64,000 nt of DNA from Branchipolynoe longqiensis (Eukaryota > Annelida > Polychaeta > Phyllodocida > Polynoidae), in assembly GCA_030323885.1 (NCBI GenBank), contig CM059189.1, positions 43,949,634 to 44,013,633 of the forward strand, read 5' to 3'. The position numbers and the translations under genes were made by a program. This document shows, one piece after another, positions 10,583 through 22,639 of this stretch (its first letter is position 1; every line of letters starts with the position of its first letter). Below the pieces are notes generated by a model that was not told the origin of the DNA, made no database searches, and saw nothing but the letters and a program-made list of their open reading frames with translations.

Positions 10583-11430
10583 TTAAAGTTGCATAGTCCA
10601 ATGGTTTTGTGTTTCTGTGAATATATGAATATATTAAGCGCCTGTCACACCTTACCGGATTGAGTACTGGACACCACCGGACAAAGAATTGTCTAGTCCG
10701 GTGCTCTCCAGTGACAAAAAGTATCGAAATGTACCAAAATGGAGCGTAATTGGGTCAATTGCCACCGGGCGAACGGACAAGTACCAGACAAGTACCATAC
10801 ATGTACCGTACATGTACCGGATGAGAACCGGATGAGAACCGGACACGTAACGGATGGGTACCGGACATGTACCGGACAAAACAGACAAACTGGACACCAA
10901 CCAGACACCAACGGATGGGTACCGGACATGTATGAATGGCTACCGGACATACCGGACATACCGGACATACCGGACACCAACCGGACACGTCAGTCCGGCG
11001 GTGTCCGGTAGAAGTTTTGTGCATGTTCAAAACTTGTACCGGACACCGCTGGACACCACCGGACACCGCCGGATGGGTACCGGACATGTACTGGACATTG
11101 CTGTATTTCACCGGACAGTGTCCGGTACCCCAGTCAGGTAAGGTGTGACTGGGCCTTTAGGTTGATCGTTATAATTTACGATACTTTAGTTTGAAGTAAC
11201 TTTTATTTCAAATGGTTAGGTTTTGAGATATTTGAAGTGCAAGCATGCAAAAATAATGTTGGCAAGCATGCGATAACTCGGACACTGGGCTTCTGCAGTA
11301 ACAGGTTCTATTAAATTGCCTCAGTATTCCCTTCTATGTGGCGACACATGTTCAACAAGTACACAGGTATCTAGGTTTGATATGATGAATCAAATCTAGA
11401 TAATTGTTTTGGTTTTTGAAAATTGTACTG
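10583..11430 (+). repeat. MITE family K copy, split by a foldback element
   Basis: The left part is 10583-10633 ('ttaaagttgcatagtccaat'). It resumes at 11160 ('ggttgatcgttataattt') and continues to about 11430. The gap is exactly the 10637-11156 foldback, so the order of insertion is clear. Confidence 0.8.
10637..11156. mobile_element. TTA-flanked foldback MITE, family B
   Basis: Termini AGCGCCTGTCACACCTTACC and the inverse of AGGCCCAGTCACACCTTACC, with TTA at 10634-10636 and 11157-11159. The interior is almost wholly made of the word 'accggacatgtaccggaca' and variants on both strands. It sits in a family-K MITE whose other copies show the uninterrupted target. Confidence 0.88.
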
Positions 11431-11721
11431 GTGCTTCCCAACAGTGAGAACAAATGTTAACACACTTATCCGTTATAGGAAGTGTAAATATATTTATCAC
11501 AACAAAATATATATATATCCGTAAAGTTGGTCGATTATGATGAAGATTACTCTAAGCTAAAGCAGAGTCTGTTATAATTTTCAACCTGATGTATTTAAAT
11601 ATAAAAGAAATTAAACACACAACAAGAACAGAAGATTCTTTTTCCTAACCAAAGATTTATTAAACTTGAAGAAATTGCTGGACTTTAAGTGATGATGACT
11701 GTCTTGCGGTAACTAGTCTTA
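11160..11721. other. MITE-K remainder and AT-rich unassigned DNA
   Basis: 11160-11430 belongs to the interrupted MITE. I see nothing recognisable in 11430-11721. Confidence 0.5.
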
Positions 11722-11924
11722 AGGCACAGGCACACTACGACGTTTGGTCCGGCGTGCCGCCAACGCGCAAAATGTTATCAACGTGTCGAGAAACGTAAAA
11801 CTTTTCGGCGTTTCGGGGGGTAGTTGAACGGGCGGCAGCGTGTTGGTAGCGTGATAATAGCGTGGTTTTAGCGCGCCATCAACCGGTATCGACGTTGCGG
11901 GCGGAAAAAGCCTCCCTCCCTTCC

Positions 11925-14028
11925 TCCCTGTGTCTGTGTGTGTGTGTCTCTGTGTCTTTTATGTGTGTCTCTGTGTCTGTGTGTGTGTGTCTCTGTGTGT
12001 CTCTGTGTCTGTATGTGTGTCCCTGTGTCTATGTGTGTGTCTCTGTGTGTGTCTCTGTGTGTGTCTCTGTGTCGCTATGTGTGTCTCTGTGTGTGTGTCT
12101 CTGTGTGTGTGTCTCTGTGTCTATGTGTGTGTCTCTGTGTGTGTCTTTGTGTCTCTGTCTCTCTGTGTCTGTGTCTGTGTGTCTGTGTGTGTGTATCTGT
12201 GTCTGTGTGTGTCTCTGTGTCTCTGCATGTGTCTTTTTGTCTGTGTGTGTCTGTGTGTAGGTGTGTGTGTCTCTGTATGTGTCTCTGTATGTGTCTCTGT
12301 GTCTCTGTGTCTGTGTGTGTCTCTGTGTGTGTCTCTGTGTCTGTGTGTGTGTCTCTGTCTCTGTGTGTGTCTGTGTGTGTATCTCTGTGTCTGTGTGTGT
12401 ATCTCTGTGTCTGTGTGTGTATGTGTGTGTCTCTGTGTCTATGTGTGTGTCTCTGTGTCTGTGAGTGTGTGTCTGTATGTGTGTCTCTGTGTGTGTCTCT
12501 GTGTGTGTATCTGTGTCTGTGTGTATCTGTGTGTGTGTCTCTGTGTCTGTGTGTGTGTCACTGTGTCTTTGTGTGTGTCACTATGTGAATGTGTGTGTGT
12601 CTGTGTGTATGTGTGTGTGTCTCTGTGTCTGTATATGTGTCTCTGTGTCTATGTGTGTGTCTGTGTGTGTTTGTGTGTGTGTCTCTGTGTCTCTGTGTGT
12701 GTATCTGAGTCTGCGTGTCTCTGTGTGTGTGTCTGTGTGTCTCTGTGTGGGAGGGAGGGGGGGGGAGAGGGAGAGAGAGAGAAGGAGGGAGAGAGGGGAG
12801 GGAGGGAGGGAGAGTGTCTGTGGTCAGAGACACACACACACACAGACACAGACACTAGAGACACACACAGAGACACAGAGTCACACACACAGACACACAC
12901 AGACACACACAGACACACAGACACACACAGACACACACACACATACACAGAGACACACACACAGACACACAGACACACACAGACAAAGAGACACACACAC
13001 AGACACAGAGACACACACAGACAGACACACACAGACACACAGACACACACAGACACACACACAGACACACACACAGAAACACAGAGACACACCCACAGAA
13101 ACACAGAGACACACACAGCAACACACACAGACACACACAGACACACACACAGACACACACAGGCACACACAGACACACATACACAGACACACAGATACAC
13201 ACACACTGAGACAGAGACAGAAACACAGAGACACACACAGACACAGAGACACACACACAGACACACACACAGAGACACAGAGACACACAAATAGTCACAG
13301 AGACACAGACACAGACACAGAGACATACACACCGAGACACACACACAGACACAGAGACACACACACTGAGACACAGAGACAGAAACACAGAGACACACAG
13401 ACACAGAGACACAGACACAGAGACACACACAGACACAGAGACACACACACTGAGACACAGAGACAGAAACACAGAGACACACACACAGACACACAGACAC
13501 AGAGACACACACACGGAGACACACACACACAGACAGACACACAGACACAGAACACACACACAGACACACACACTGAGACACAGAGACAGAGACACAGAGA
13601 CACACACACAGACACAGAGACACACAGAGACACAGACACAGAGACACACACACTGAAACACAGACACAGAGACACAGAGATACACACACAGAAACACAGA
13701 GACACAGAGACAGAGACACACACACAGACACAGACACACACACATAGACACAGAGACACACACATAGACACAGAGACACACACATGCACAGATACAGAGA
13801 CACACCCGCTGAGACACACACACAAAGACACATAGACATACACACAGAGACACACACAGACATAGAGACACACACACAAACACAGAGACACACACACAAA
13901 CACACACAGACACAGAGACACACACATAGACACACACAGAGACACACACAGATACACACAGAGACACACACAGAGACACATACACACAGACACACAGACA
14001 CAGAGACACACACACAGACACACACAGC
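11925..14028. repeat. Microsatellite hairpin 1 (tgtgtctc / gagacaca)
   Basis: The left arm (11925-12745) is TG/TC-rich and the right arm (12826-14028) is its complement type, AC/AG-rich. A G/A-rich loop (12746-12825) separates them. The arms are complementary in composition and phase over long stretches. Confidence 0.9.
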
Positions 14029-14533
14029 AACGTGCGAGCAACGTTCCTCCAACGCGCTGGTAACGTGTGTCGACGTCCTGCAAACGCGCCCGTCGCGCTG
14101 GTAACGTGGGTCCACGTCATGCCAACGCGCCGGTAACGCGCGATCCAACACGTCGGCGCTCGTCGAAAGTTTTGTGCAAGCACAAACCCTCGACGCGGCC
14201 CGACGCGCGCCAACCTGTCGGTCCAAACGTTACTAGCACTCAACGTGTACCGACGTGTACCGACGCGCGTTCATAACGCCCCGTTAACGGGACCCGACGG
14301 GTCCCGACGTTTCGCCCAAAAAGACAACACGTCGGCACGCGTCGAAGCGCGTTCGTGAGAAACGTCGTAGTGTGAAGCTTCTCACCGGCGACCCGTCAGC
14401 GTTGAAAATAAAATTAAAGCGTCGAGATACGTTACACTTCTAGGGGAAATATGGGTAAATTGGACGCTGGCACAGCGTGTCAGTAGCGTGTTATTAGCGC
14501 GCGGCCAATGTTGTGGTAACGTATATCGGCGTG

Positions 14534-15786
14534 TTCTCTCTGTGTCTGTGTCTCTGTCTGTGTCTCTGTATGTGTCTCTGTGTCTCTGTCTGTGTATCTG
14601 TCTGTGTCTCTGTCTGTGTCTCTGTCTGTGTATCTGTCTGTGTCTCTGTCTGTGTCTCTGTCTGTGTATCTGTCTGTGTCTCCGTCTGTGTATCTGTCTG
14701 TGTCTCTGTATGTGTCTCTGTCTGTGTCTCTGTATGTGTCTCTGTGTCTGTGTCTCTGTGTCTGTGTCTGTGTGTCTGTGTATGTGTCTGTGTCTCTGTC
14801 TCTGTCTGTGTCTCTGTCTGTGTCTCCGTCTATCTGTGGCTGTGTCTGTGTCTGTCTGTGTCTGTGCCTCTGTGCCTCTGTGCCTCTGTCTCTCTCTCCC
14901 TGAGACACAGAGACACACACACAGACACACACACAGACACATATACACACACAGACACACATAGACACACACATACACAAAGACACACACAGAGACACAA
15001 ATACACACACACAGACACAGAGACACAGACACACATAGACACACACAGAGACACATACAGAGACACAGACAGAGACACAGACACACAGAGACACACACAG
15101 ACACAGACAGAGACACAGACAGAGACACATACAGAGACACATACAGAGACAGACATAGAGACACAGACAGAGACACAGACACAGAGACACAGACAGAGAC
15201 ACAGACAGAGACACATACAGAGACATACACAAAGACACAGACAGAGACACAGACAGAGACACATACAGAGACACATACAGAGACAGACATAGAGACACAG
15301 TCAGAGACACAGACACAGAGACACAGACAGAGACACATACAGAGACATACACAGAGACACAGACAGAGACAGAGACACAGACACACAGAGACACACACAC
15401 ACACAGACACAGACAGAGACACAGACAGAGACACAGACAGAGACACAGACACACAGAGACACACACACAGACAGAGACACAGCCAGAGACACATACAGAG
15501 ACACAGACACAGACACAGAGACACAGACACAGACAGAGACACAGACAGAGACACAGACAGAGACACATACAGAGACAGACACAGAGACGCAGACAGATAC
15601 ACAGACAGAGGCCCAGACACAGAGACAGAGACACAGACAGAGACACAGAGACACACACAGAGACACAGAGACATACACACACAGACACAGAGACACACAC
15701 ACAGACACACACATAGAGACACAGAGACACACACAGAGACACACACAGAGACACACACAGAGACACACACAGAGACACACACACAG
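14534..15786. repeat. Microsatellite hairpin 2 (ctgtgtctctgt / acagagacacag)
   Basis: Left arm about 14534-14900 (pyrimidine/G words), right arm about 14905-15786 (purine/C words), almost no loop. The right arm is more than twice as long as the left. Confidence 0.9.
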
Positions 15787-16109
15787 CAACGTGCGAGCAA
15801 CGTCCCTCCAACGCGCTTGTAACGTGTGTCGACGTCCGCCTAACGTCCTCCTAACGTCCTTACCCATATATTTGCGCGCGCTGCCGGTCGTTTTTTTTTT
15901 TTGACATGCTTAAAACCTTGGGCGACCGGCAACGCGCGCCGACGTTGTCCGCCGACCATCAACGTCAAGGATAGTGTACCGACGTGTACCGACGCGCTCA
16001 TAACGCGCCACCAGCGCGTCCAGACGTTTCACTTATTATCGCCCAAAATCACTACACGTTGCCGTGTCGCCGGCGAGAAGTGTCGTAGTGTGACTGCACC
16101 ATTACATTC

Positions 16110-16403
16110 TGGTGGCTGAATCGGGAGAGCGCGGGCCTCGCATGCGGGAGATCAGGACTTTGGTTCCCGGTCGAGTCAAACCAATATCTTTTAAAAATTG
16201 ATACTTGTCGCTTCCTAGCCAGGCACTCGGCATTATTAGGATAGGGCAAGGACTCGTTACCTCAGTGTCAGGATAATGTGACTGAGTGGGATATCCCAGT
16301 GGGGTAGCACTATACACTTTCCATGAGTGCACACTGTCACAAGTCGATACCCGTCCTGATATGACCTTAGATGTTGCCAGGATGTAAAACTCCAAAAACA
16401 ACT
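16110..16403 (+). mobile_element. SINE-1, plus orientation
   Basis: The tRNA-like head ('ggctgaatcgggagagcgcg', 'ggttcccggtcgagtcaaac') is followed by the body and the 'gatgtaaaactccaaaaaca' tail. A central piece is missing relative to the longest copies. Confidence 0.88.
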
Positions 16404-16554
16404 ACATTCTGAACAATGGGGTTGTCTGCACAGCCGATAACTGATGCCGCATACATTAGTCGCCCTTATGGTGGGTGGGATGGTGCAGTTTTTAATCTGA
16501 AACCTTGACATATTGGCTAATTGTGAGCTCTGAAAGTTGAATGTAGAATATTTG

Positions 16555-17255
16555 TCAGGACTTTTTCATATCAGGACTTAGAGGTCAGTGCAGACTACTA
16601 CAATATCAAGACTTACTCCACTTGATGTCAGGACCTATTCCATTTGGTATCGGGAAGTAGTCCATTTGATGTCAGGGTCTACTCCACTTGAGTCAGGAAT
16701 TTGTTCATTTTGTATCAAGACTTAGTCCACTTGATATTAGGACTTAGTCCACTTGGTATCAAGACTTAGTATACTTGACATAAGGACTAACTTCACTTTA
16801 TATCAAGACTTAGTCCATTTGATAGCAGGACTTAGTTCACTTGATATCAGGACTTAGTCCCCTTGATGCTAGGGTTTAGTCCACTTGATGACAGGCCCTA
16901 GTCCAATTTGTATCAGGACTTAGTCTACTTGATATCCGGGCTTAGTTCACTTGATATAAGGTCTTAGTCCACTTGACATCAGGACTTAGTTCACTTGATG
17001 TCGGGACCTATTCCATTTGAAATCAGGACTTAGTTCACTTGATATAAGGATTTACTCCAGTTGATTTCAGGACTTAGTCAACTTGACGTCAGGACTTGGT
17101 CCGGTTGATATCAGGACTTATTTCACTTGATATAGGATTAAGTTCGCTTGGTATCAGAACTTAATTAGCACTTACTTCAATTGCTATCAGGACTTACTCC
17201 ACTTGACATCAGGGCTTACTTCACTTGACATCAGGGCTTATTCCACTTGACCGAA
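16555..17255. repeat. 22-bp minisatellite (tatcaggacttagtccacttga)
   Basis: Roughly thirty diverged units based on 'tcaggacttagtccacttga'. Many units contain 'gatatc'. No frame stays open, so it is not coding. Confidence 0.88.
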
Positions 17256-17345
17256 TGCCCACGCAAATCAATGTTAACAGCGATCAGCTTTCCTGACAAA
17301 GCCTTTGTGGGATCTGCTGGAAGCCAGATAAAGTAATGCACCTGG

Positions 17346-17635
17346 GCTGCATTCAGGGTCCATCTCTGAGACGTCTCTGAAACGTCTCCGCCATGCTTTT
17401 TGGCTTATTTCCGTTCAGGGTGCGTCTCCGAGGCATCCCCGAGACATCTCCCTTTTCAGATAGGAGACAAAAAGTGCCTAAAAAATGGCCGCCGTATTCA
17501 GTGGTTTCAGCCAATCAGAGCGCTTCTTTTTCATTGCCATTTTCGAGGCGACCAACTGATTTTGCCATTCAGACTAGCGTGAGGTCAGGGATTTCCCTGA
17601 GATGTCTCAGAGGCGTACCTTGAACGCGACTCTGG
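17346..17635. mobile_element. Foldback MITE, family H
   Basis: The left end (GGCTGCATTCAGGG then 'tctctgagacgtctc') is inverted at the right end ('gagatgtctcagagg...cgcgac'). A second 'ttcagggtgcgtctc' unit lies inside. CTGG stands beside both ends but the duplication is not certain. Confidence 0.6.
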
Positions 17636-17814
17636 CATATTTGTCATGTGACCATGCCTCGTGTTGACATGTGACCCCTGCACAAACCCATGAAATGTTG
17701 CTATGGCTACCACCGAAATAATTGTACTGAGAGGAATCGATTAATACTACGATATAATGCTAATCAGGAAACATCTAAGTGCGCATTGTTATCTGTTAAG
17801 TTTGGTTGAGTTAG

Positions 17815-18118
17815 TGGGATGTTACGTCTTTAAGACATCCACGGTCATATCACTATCAGGTCGGGTACCGTCGTCTAACGTACATAGCGACTTGATAATG
17901 CTGCATTACCGGGATACACCGCTACCAGCACCATGAGCCAATACCTCATTCAGTCATGTTATCTTGACACTAACCAACCCGTCATTGCGATATCCTTATA
18001 ATTCCGGTGACCAATCAACGTAGCTAAATGTAGAAGTTTTGTTTGACTCTGCCGGGGATTGATCTCAAAAGCTAATTCCCTCATGGGATATGAGTGCCCT
18101 GCCCACCAGATGACACAT
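17815..18118 (-). mobile_element. SINE-1, old divergent copy
   Basis: Same block order as other minus copies ('ggtcatatcactatcaggtc', 'gctaccagcaccatgagcca', 'tttgactctgccggggattg') but with many substitutions. Confidence 0.65.
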
Positions 18119-18187
18119 CAAGTACATTTAAAAAAAATTATTATCCAATGGTAAGACACGCGATTTAATGCACATTAGAAAACATTT

Positions 18188-18641
18188 AGGCCGTAATCGA
18201 TTAACACGACCCGGGCGACTCGGGTCACCCGAGTCGTCAGAATTTCAGATCGAACACCGCGAGTGGAGTCGAGAAATACACGTGCCGTGTGCAAAATGAC
18301 CCGACCCCAGTAACCCACCTCTTGGCTGGGGTTTGTTAGGACCGATGACGTCACATCTGTGGTGGTACCTGTAGGATAACAGCTACCAGTACAAGTCCTA
18401 CGTGTTGTTTTAATGCTTCTTTTTTTTAATAACCCAGATTGTCAGCTTCTATAATCATAAAATACTTTAAATCCTATTTTGCTGTACTTATATCAGTTAT
18501 TGAAAAAAAAAAAAGTTTTAGATTAAGCCACCATTTTTTTCCACCCCGAGCATATTCGTTTATTCAACCCGAGTCTGTAGTATGTGTGAATGCGCCAAAA
18601 AGTGGCTCTGGTGACCCGAGTTGATTAATTGATTACGCCCT
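18188..18641. mobile_element. Foldback MITE, family G
   Basis: Ends AGGCCGTAATCGATTAA and the inverse of AGGGCGTAATCAATTAA. The subterminal word 'gactcgggtcacccgagt' is a perfect palindrome core and recurs before the right end. The flanking triplets (TTT and TTG) do not prove a duplication. Confidence 0.65.
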
Positions 18642-18685
18642 TTGAGTGACAACCTGTAAGTATTGATATGTCAGTGCAAGGGTGT

Positions 18686-18890
18686 TACGTCCTAGCAATG
18701 TCTAAAGTGTCAAATATCAGTATTATCCTTGCCCTTTCCTCATAATTCAGAGAGCCAGGGAAGGTAGCGACATATATAAATTTGGTAAGTCTTTAGTTTG
18801 ACTCGGCCCAGAATCGAACCCACGACCTCCCAAATGGGAAGAGGGCGGCACTATCCACTCGGTCACTTCATCTTGATTGTTTGTTTGTTG
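18686..18890 (-). mobile_element. SINE-1, partial minus copy
   Basis: 'gttacgtcctagcaatgtct', then the 'gagccagggaaggtagcgac' block and the tRNA-like head ending near 18875, with the centre missing. Another 'tttatatcctggcaacaagc' tail begins directly after it. Confidence 0.6.
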
Positions 18891-19742
18891 GGGTTTTATA
18901 TCCTGGCAACAAGCCACGTTACTTTGGAATGTTTTCACTTCAAATATCTCCAAAGTTTGCCACTTCAAATACAAGTTGTTTCAAACTAATGTAATTTAAA
19001 TTATAGCAATAAATCGAATATATTTCTGCCAGAAAATGCCATAGACTCAAAACTGTAGGACTAGGCAAATTCAAGCTTTTACAGAGGTTACATATGTGGT
19101 TATATATATGTGTTTTGCATAATGATTATGCAAATAAAAATAATCGGAACTAGCTATTATCTTCCCATCAGGTTGATCTACATATTATTCTATATATATA
19201 TATATGTGTGTGTGTGTGAACGTATGCATACCTATATATATCAGGGGCGTAGCTAGACCTTTAACGATATGTATTCCTAATTTCGGCAGGGGGTTTAGGG
19301 GGCCGCTTAAGCTTAAGATGGCGGATTTTACACATTTTAGACTTGAGTTTTCGACACTCCGGACTACTACATGCCTTCTCTCTCATTCTCTCTCTCTTTA
19401 TTATTTTGTTATTATTTTTGTTGTTGACAAAACGATATGGACGTTTTGGCGTATGCGCGTACGCCTAACCACGCCCCTGTATATATATATACATGCAAAC
19501 CCCTGTAAACGACAATCCAAAAATTGAATTAAATAACAAGATTTTTTAGTTAAAACTAATTTTAAGTCTCATTAATTCCACTTTGCTTGTGAAGAAATGA
19601 TTATGGAGCAATGGACAAAAACATAGGAATGTAGAAAAAAAATAGACCTTTTTGAAGGTTTAATTCCAATCTTTATCTGAATCGTTGTGCCTTTACGCAC
19701 ATATATATATATATAAATATATATATATAAATATATATATAT

Positions 19743-19793
<51 letters not shown>

Positions 19794-19799
19794 TATATA

Positions 19800-19834
<35 letters not shown>

Positions 19835-19849
19835 TGCTAGCAAACCGTC
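18891..19849. other. AT-rich DNA ending in an (AT)n microsatellite
   Basis: No gene seen. 19695-19836 is TATA/CACA dinucleotide repeat. Shorter TA runs lie at 19190-19206 and 19480-19492. Confidence 0.6.
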
Positions 19850-20793
19850 CGCGCAGGCGCAACACGTTGGTGTGCAGTTAGTTATGCGCTGCCTGCCTCT
19901 GGTTCTCCCAGAGTCCGCCTGGTGGCGCCAGTGGAGAGACGCGGACTCAGGTGAAAAGCGGGGGAGGAACGGTTGGCGGCGCCGAGGCTTTAAAAAGATG
20001 TGCGGCGGAGGAAGAAAGTGTCAGTCGGCTAGTGGCACGCGCCGAAGTCAAAACAAGTCAAGTCAAGTGCAGCCCCCTGCCACAGCTGACTGACTGCCTT
20101 GCCTACCTGCTTGCTGTTGTAGCTGTGCATCCAGTCAGAACTCATAGTCTCCCACCGCCGCCGTCCCCACCTCTGCCGCCGCCGCCGCCGCCGCCACTCT
20201 CGCCGCCCCAACCACACAACGGGGTTGCCTCAAACTCCCGCCCAAAGTCTCGGCCTCTGCGAGATCCAGTCGCGTTGGCCTATAAGGTTTAGCCGAGAAC
20301 TAAGCATCATCATCAACATCAGCAGCACCAGCAACCACCACGTCCAGACAGCGTCATCATAACCGGGTCCTTCGAAGACGAACTGCTGCAGTGTGACTGT
20401 GAGTGCGGTGTGTGTTGTGGCCGGGGCACCTAGCGCCACGCGTGGAAGAAACTAGAACTAGTCCAGGGACTGACTGATTGACTGACTGCCTTTCTGGGCT
20501 GAACACTTGTTTCCTACCTCCACCACCCTCACTTCCACACACACGGACACTTGCCTTTACTAAAGGAAAACGGCGCGCACCTATAGGCGCACTCACTCTC
20601 TCCCTCTCTCTCACAGACCAGACACGAGCATATAACACATAGCAGGACTGTGCTATTTATTTGGGAATCCACTATAGGAGGCTTTTAGGTACAGTGTCCA
20701 GATCAGCTAGCTGCCGACGACCAGCAAGGTGCGAGACCATCGAAACAAACATAGGACGCCAAAGGAAAGCGCACTACCACTTCTCTTCATTAG
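19850..20793 (+). promoter_or_regulatory. CpG-rich tract: candidate host promoter and non-coding first exon
   Basis: The sequence changes abruptly from AT repeat to CpG-rich, largely non-repetitive DNA, including a (GCC)n run near 20175-20200. A TATAAGG element is at about 20281. About 500 bases later comes 'ttag|gtaagg' with the GT at 20794-20795, a strong fit to a splice donor. No long reading frame with a recognisable domain exists in between, so if transcribed this is a 5' UTR exon whose coding exons lie elsewhere. Stacked short CAG/CAT/CAA runs (20300-20340) are usual for leaders. This is inference from composition and signals. A CpG island with a chance donor is the alternative. Confidence 0.4.
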
Positions 20794-20815
20794 GTAAGGC
20801 GCGTTATTGTTATTG

Positions 20816-21005
20816 CAGTAAAACCTCTCTAACCATCGACCACCTCCACCGATCGACTACTCCCCTATATCGATTGCTTTAATTGGGTACCCCAAACGAT
20901 CGCCCATGCAATACCATTTTAACGATAAAAAAAAAATCCCTAAACCAACCATCTCCCTAAATGGACCATTTAAACATGGTCAGTCGATTTAGAGAGGTTT
21001 TACTG
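20816..21005. mobile_element. pogo/Tigger-type MITE
   Basis: CAGTAAAACCTCTCTAACC at the left and 'gagaggttttactg' at the right, with TA after the right end. Same family as 998-1175 and 33583-33777. It lies just downstream of the putative splice donor, inside the would-be intron. Confidence 0.85.
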
Positions 21006-21196
21006 TACTCATCAGCAATGTTACCCCATTGACTTCCGGCCGCTCCGCCTCAATCCCCTCCCACTCAATTGTCCACCTCTGCTATGCAAGCAACTGACCA
21101 TCTCCTATGTGTTAGGTATCAGACCAGGCCAGATTGAGCATAGCAACTTGTAAGGGATAGTTCCACCCCGCAAACACAGACACCCCACCCCGCCCA

Positions 21197-21520
21197 TAGT
21201 TAGCGGACGCGGTTGCCGAATCGGTAGAGCGCAGGCCTCCCGTGCGGAAGGTCAGGAGTTCAATTCCCGGTCGAGTCAAAGCAATGACTCACAAAATTGA
21301 TACTTGTCACCTCCTAGCCAGACACCCGGCATTATTAGGATAGGACAAGGACTGGTTGGGTTGGTTTCAGGATAATGTGATTGAGTGGGATATCAGGTCA
21401 TGGTGCCAGTGGCCTGATTTTCCACTGCATCAGCACTATAAAGTCGCCATGAGTGCGCACTGTCACCCAGTCGGTACTGTTATGACAATAGATGTTGTCA
21501 GGGCGTAAAACTAAAAAAAA
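21197..21520 (+). mobile_element. SINE-1, near full-length plus copy
   Basis: The head 'ggttgccgaatcggtagagc' with an A-box-like element and 'agttcaattcccgg' as the B-box-like element are followed by the whole body and an A-rich end. Confidence 0.9.
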
Positions 21521-21686
21521 ACTAAACAAAAAAATAGCACAGTTTACACAGCAACTCGTAGCCTTTGCTTATAACACCGAACTTACCCCTGATAGCTAAC
21601 CCAATAACTCACTGAACCTCTATTTTAATTTACTAATATATCCTACCTTAGGTATCTGTGGAGATACCTATCTACAATGTAAGCAA

Positions 21687-22166
21687 TCAATCAATAGTTC
21701 CGTCCTCTAGTCGAGGGTTGGATGCAATGGTTCTCCACTTGTCCCGATGGTGTGCTGTTCTGATAGACTGTGAATAATTCAAGCCTGTCCACTGTGAAAT
21801 ATTTGTAAACCATGATGTTCTTGGTCTCCCTCTCCCTCTGCTGCCATTCACCTTCCCTTCCAACAATGTACGGTATATTGAACTCTGACGAATGATGTGG
21901 CCAAAATAAATAAGTTTCTTTGTCTGTATAGTGGCAAACAAGCTTTTCTTATTTTTAATTTTTCTGAGAACTTCTTTGTTGGTGATCTTCTTTGTCCATG
22001 ATATTTTCATCATCCTTCGATAAGTCCACATCTCAAATGCTGCTAAACGTTTGTACATTTTCTTAGAGATTGTCCATGTCTCAGCCCCATACATTAGAGT
22101 AGACCACACATAACACTGAAGAATACGCTTCCTTGTTTGTATTAATATCTTACTTGATGTTAACAC
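21687..22166 (-). pseudogene. LINE reverse transcriptase, C-terminal fragment
   Basis: A 159-codon minus-strand frame shows the post-RT region of non-LTR retrotransposons: LMYGAETWTISKKM, then RRMMKISWTKKITNKEVL, FGHIIR, and a basic GSRGRGRPRTSW segment. It ends at RLEDGTID, followed by a (CAAT)n tail on the plus strand, i.e. (ATTG)n in LINE orientation. The catalytic RT core is not present, so this is a 5'-truncated copy. Its plus-strand sibling lies at 22378-22580. Confidence 0.82.
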
Positions 22167-22377
22167 TCTATTGATGTTAACACTCTATGTAATGTAGATG
22201 GCCATTAGACCAGTGCATTCGTACTGAACAAAATGTATATTCCGATGAATAAATTGTTTTACCAACAACAAAAATTACCCCCCCCTTCCCACCACCACTT
22301 GTGGGCCGAAAAAAGGAATGTGTTGATTTTGAACCCCTTTATTGCCAATATCTTGGAATATTTCAGATATTATTTTC

Positions 22378-22580
22378 AAAACGGTTGTGGTTATGGAAGG
22401 GAAGGTGAATGGCAGCAGAGGGAGAGGGAGACCAAGAACATCATGGTTTACAAATATTTCACAGTGGACAGGTTTGAATTATTCACAGTCTATCAGAACA
22501 GCACACCATCGGGACAAGTGGAGAACCATTGCATCCAACCTCCGACTAGAGGACGGAACTATTGATTGATTGATTGATTG
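22378..22580 (+). pseudogene. LINE 3'-end fragment with (ATTG)n tail
   Basis: Encodes the same last ~60 residues as the previous entry (EGKVNGSRGRGRPRTSWF...RLEDGTID) and ends in 'attgattgattgattg'. It is a separate, shorter 5' truncation in opposite orientation. Confidence 0.82.
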
Positions 22581-22639
22581 TGGTTATGGAGCTGTAAATG
22601 CAGCCAGGTGTGCATTGAGTGTGATTCTCCCAAAAAGGA

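Larger units (their letters stand above)
11722..16101. mobile_element. Giant TTA-flanked foldback element with two microsatellite hairpins, family D
   Basis: The outer ends AGGCACAGGCACACTACGAC and the inverse of TGGTGCAGTCACACTACGAC are flanked by TTA (11719-11721 and 16102-16104). Next to the ends are GC-rich blocks built of 'aacgcg' and 'gtaacgtg' words. Within lie two hairpins (11925-14028 and 14534-15786) separated by about 500 bp of the same GC-rich vocabulary. A terminus-like 'cgtcgtagtgtga' also occurs internally at about 14363. 14027-14078 and 15785-15835 are near-identical. The element may therefore be a tandem duplication or one copy nested in another. Open frames of over 400 codons on both strands are only stop-free repeats. 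Confidence 0.75.

Noticed and set aside
11930..15800. Open frames of 400-525 codons, Cys/Val/Ser-rich or Thr/His-rich, on both strands
   Set aside because: They are translations of tgtgtctc/gagacaca microsatellite arms. Both strands and several frames are open at once and no domain is present.
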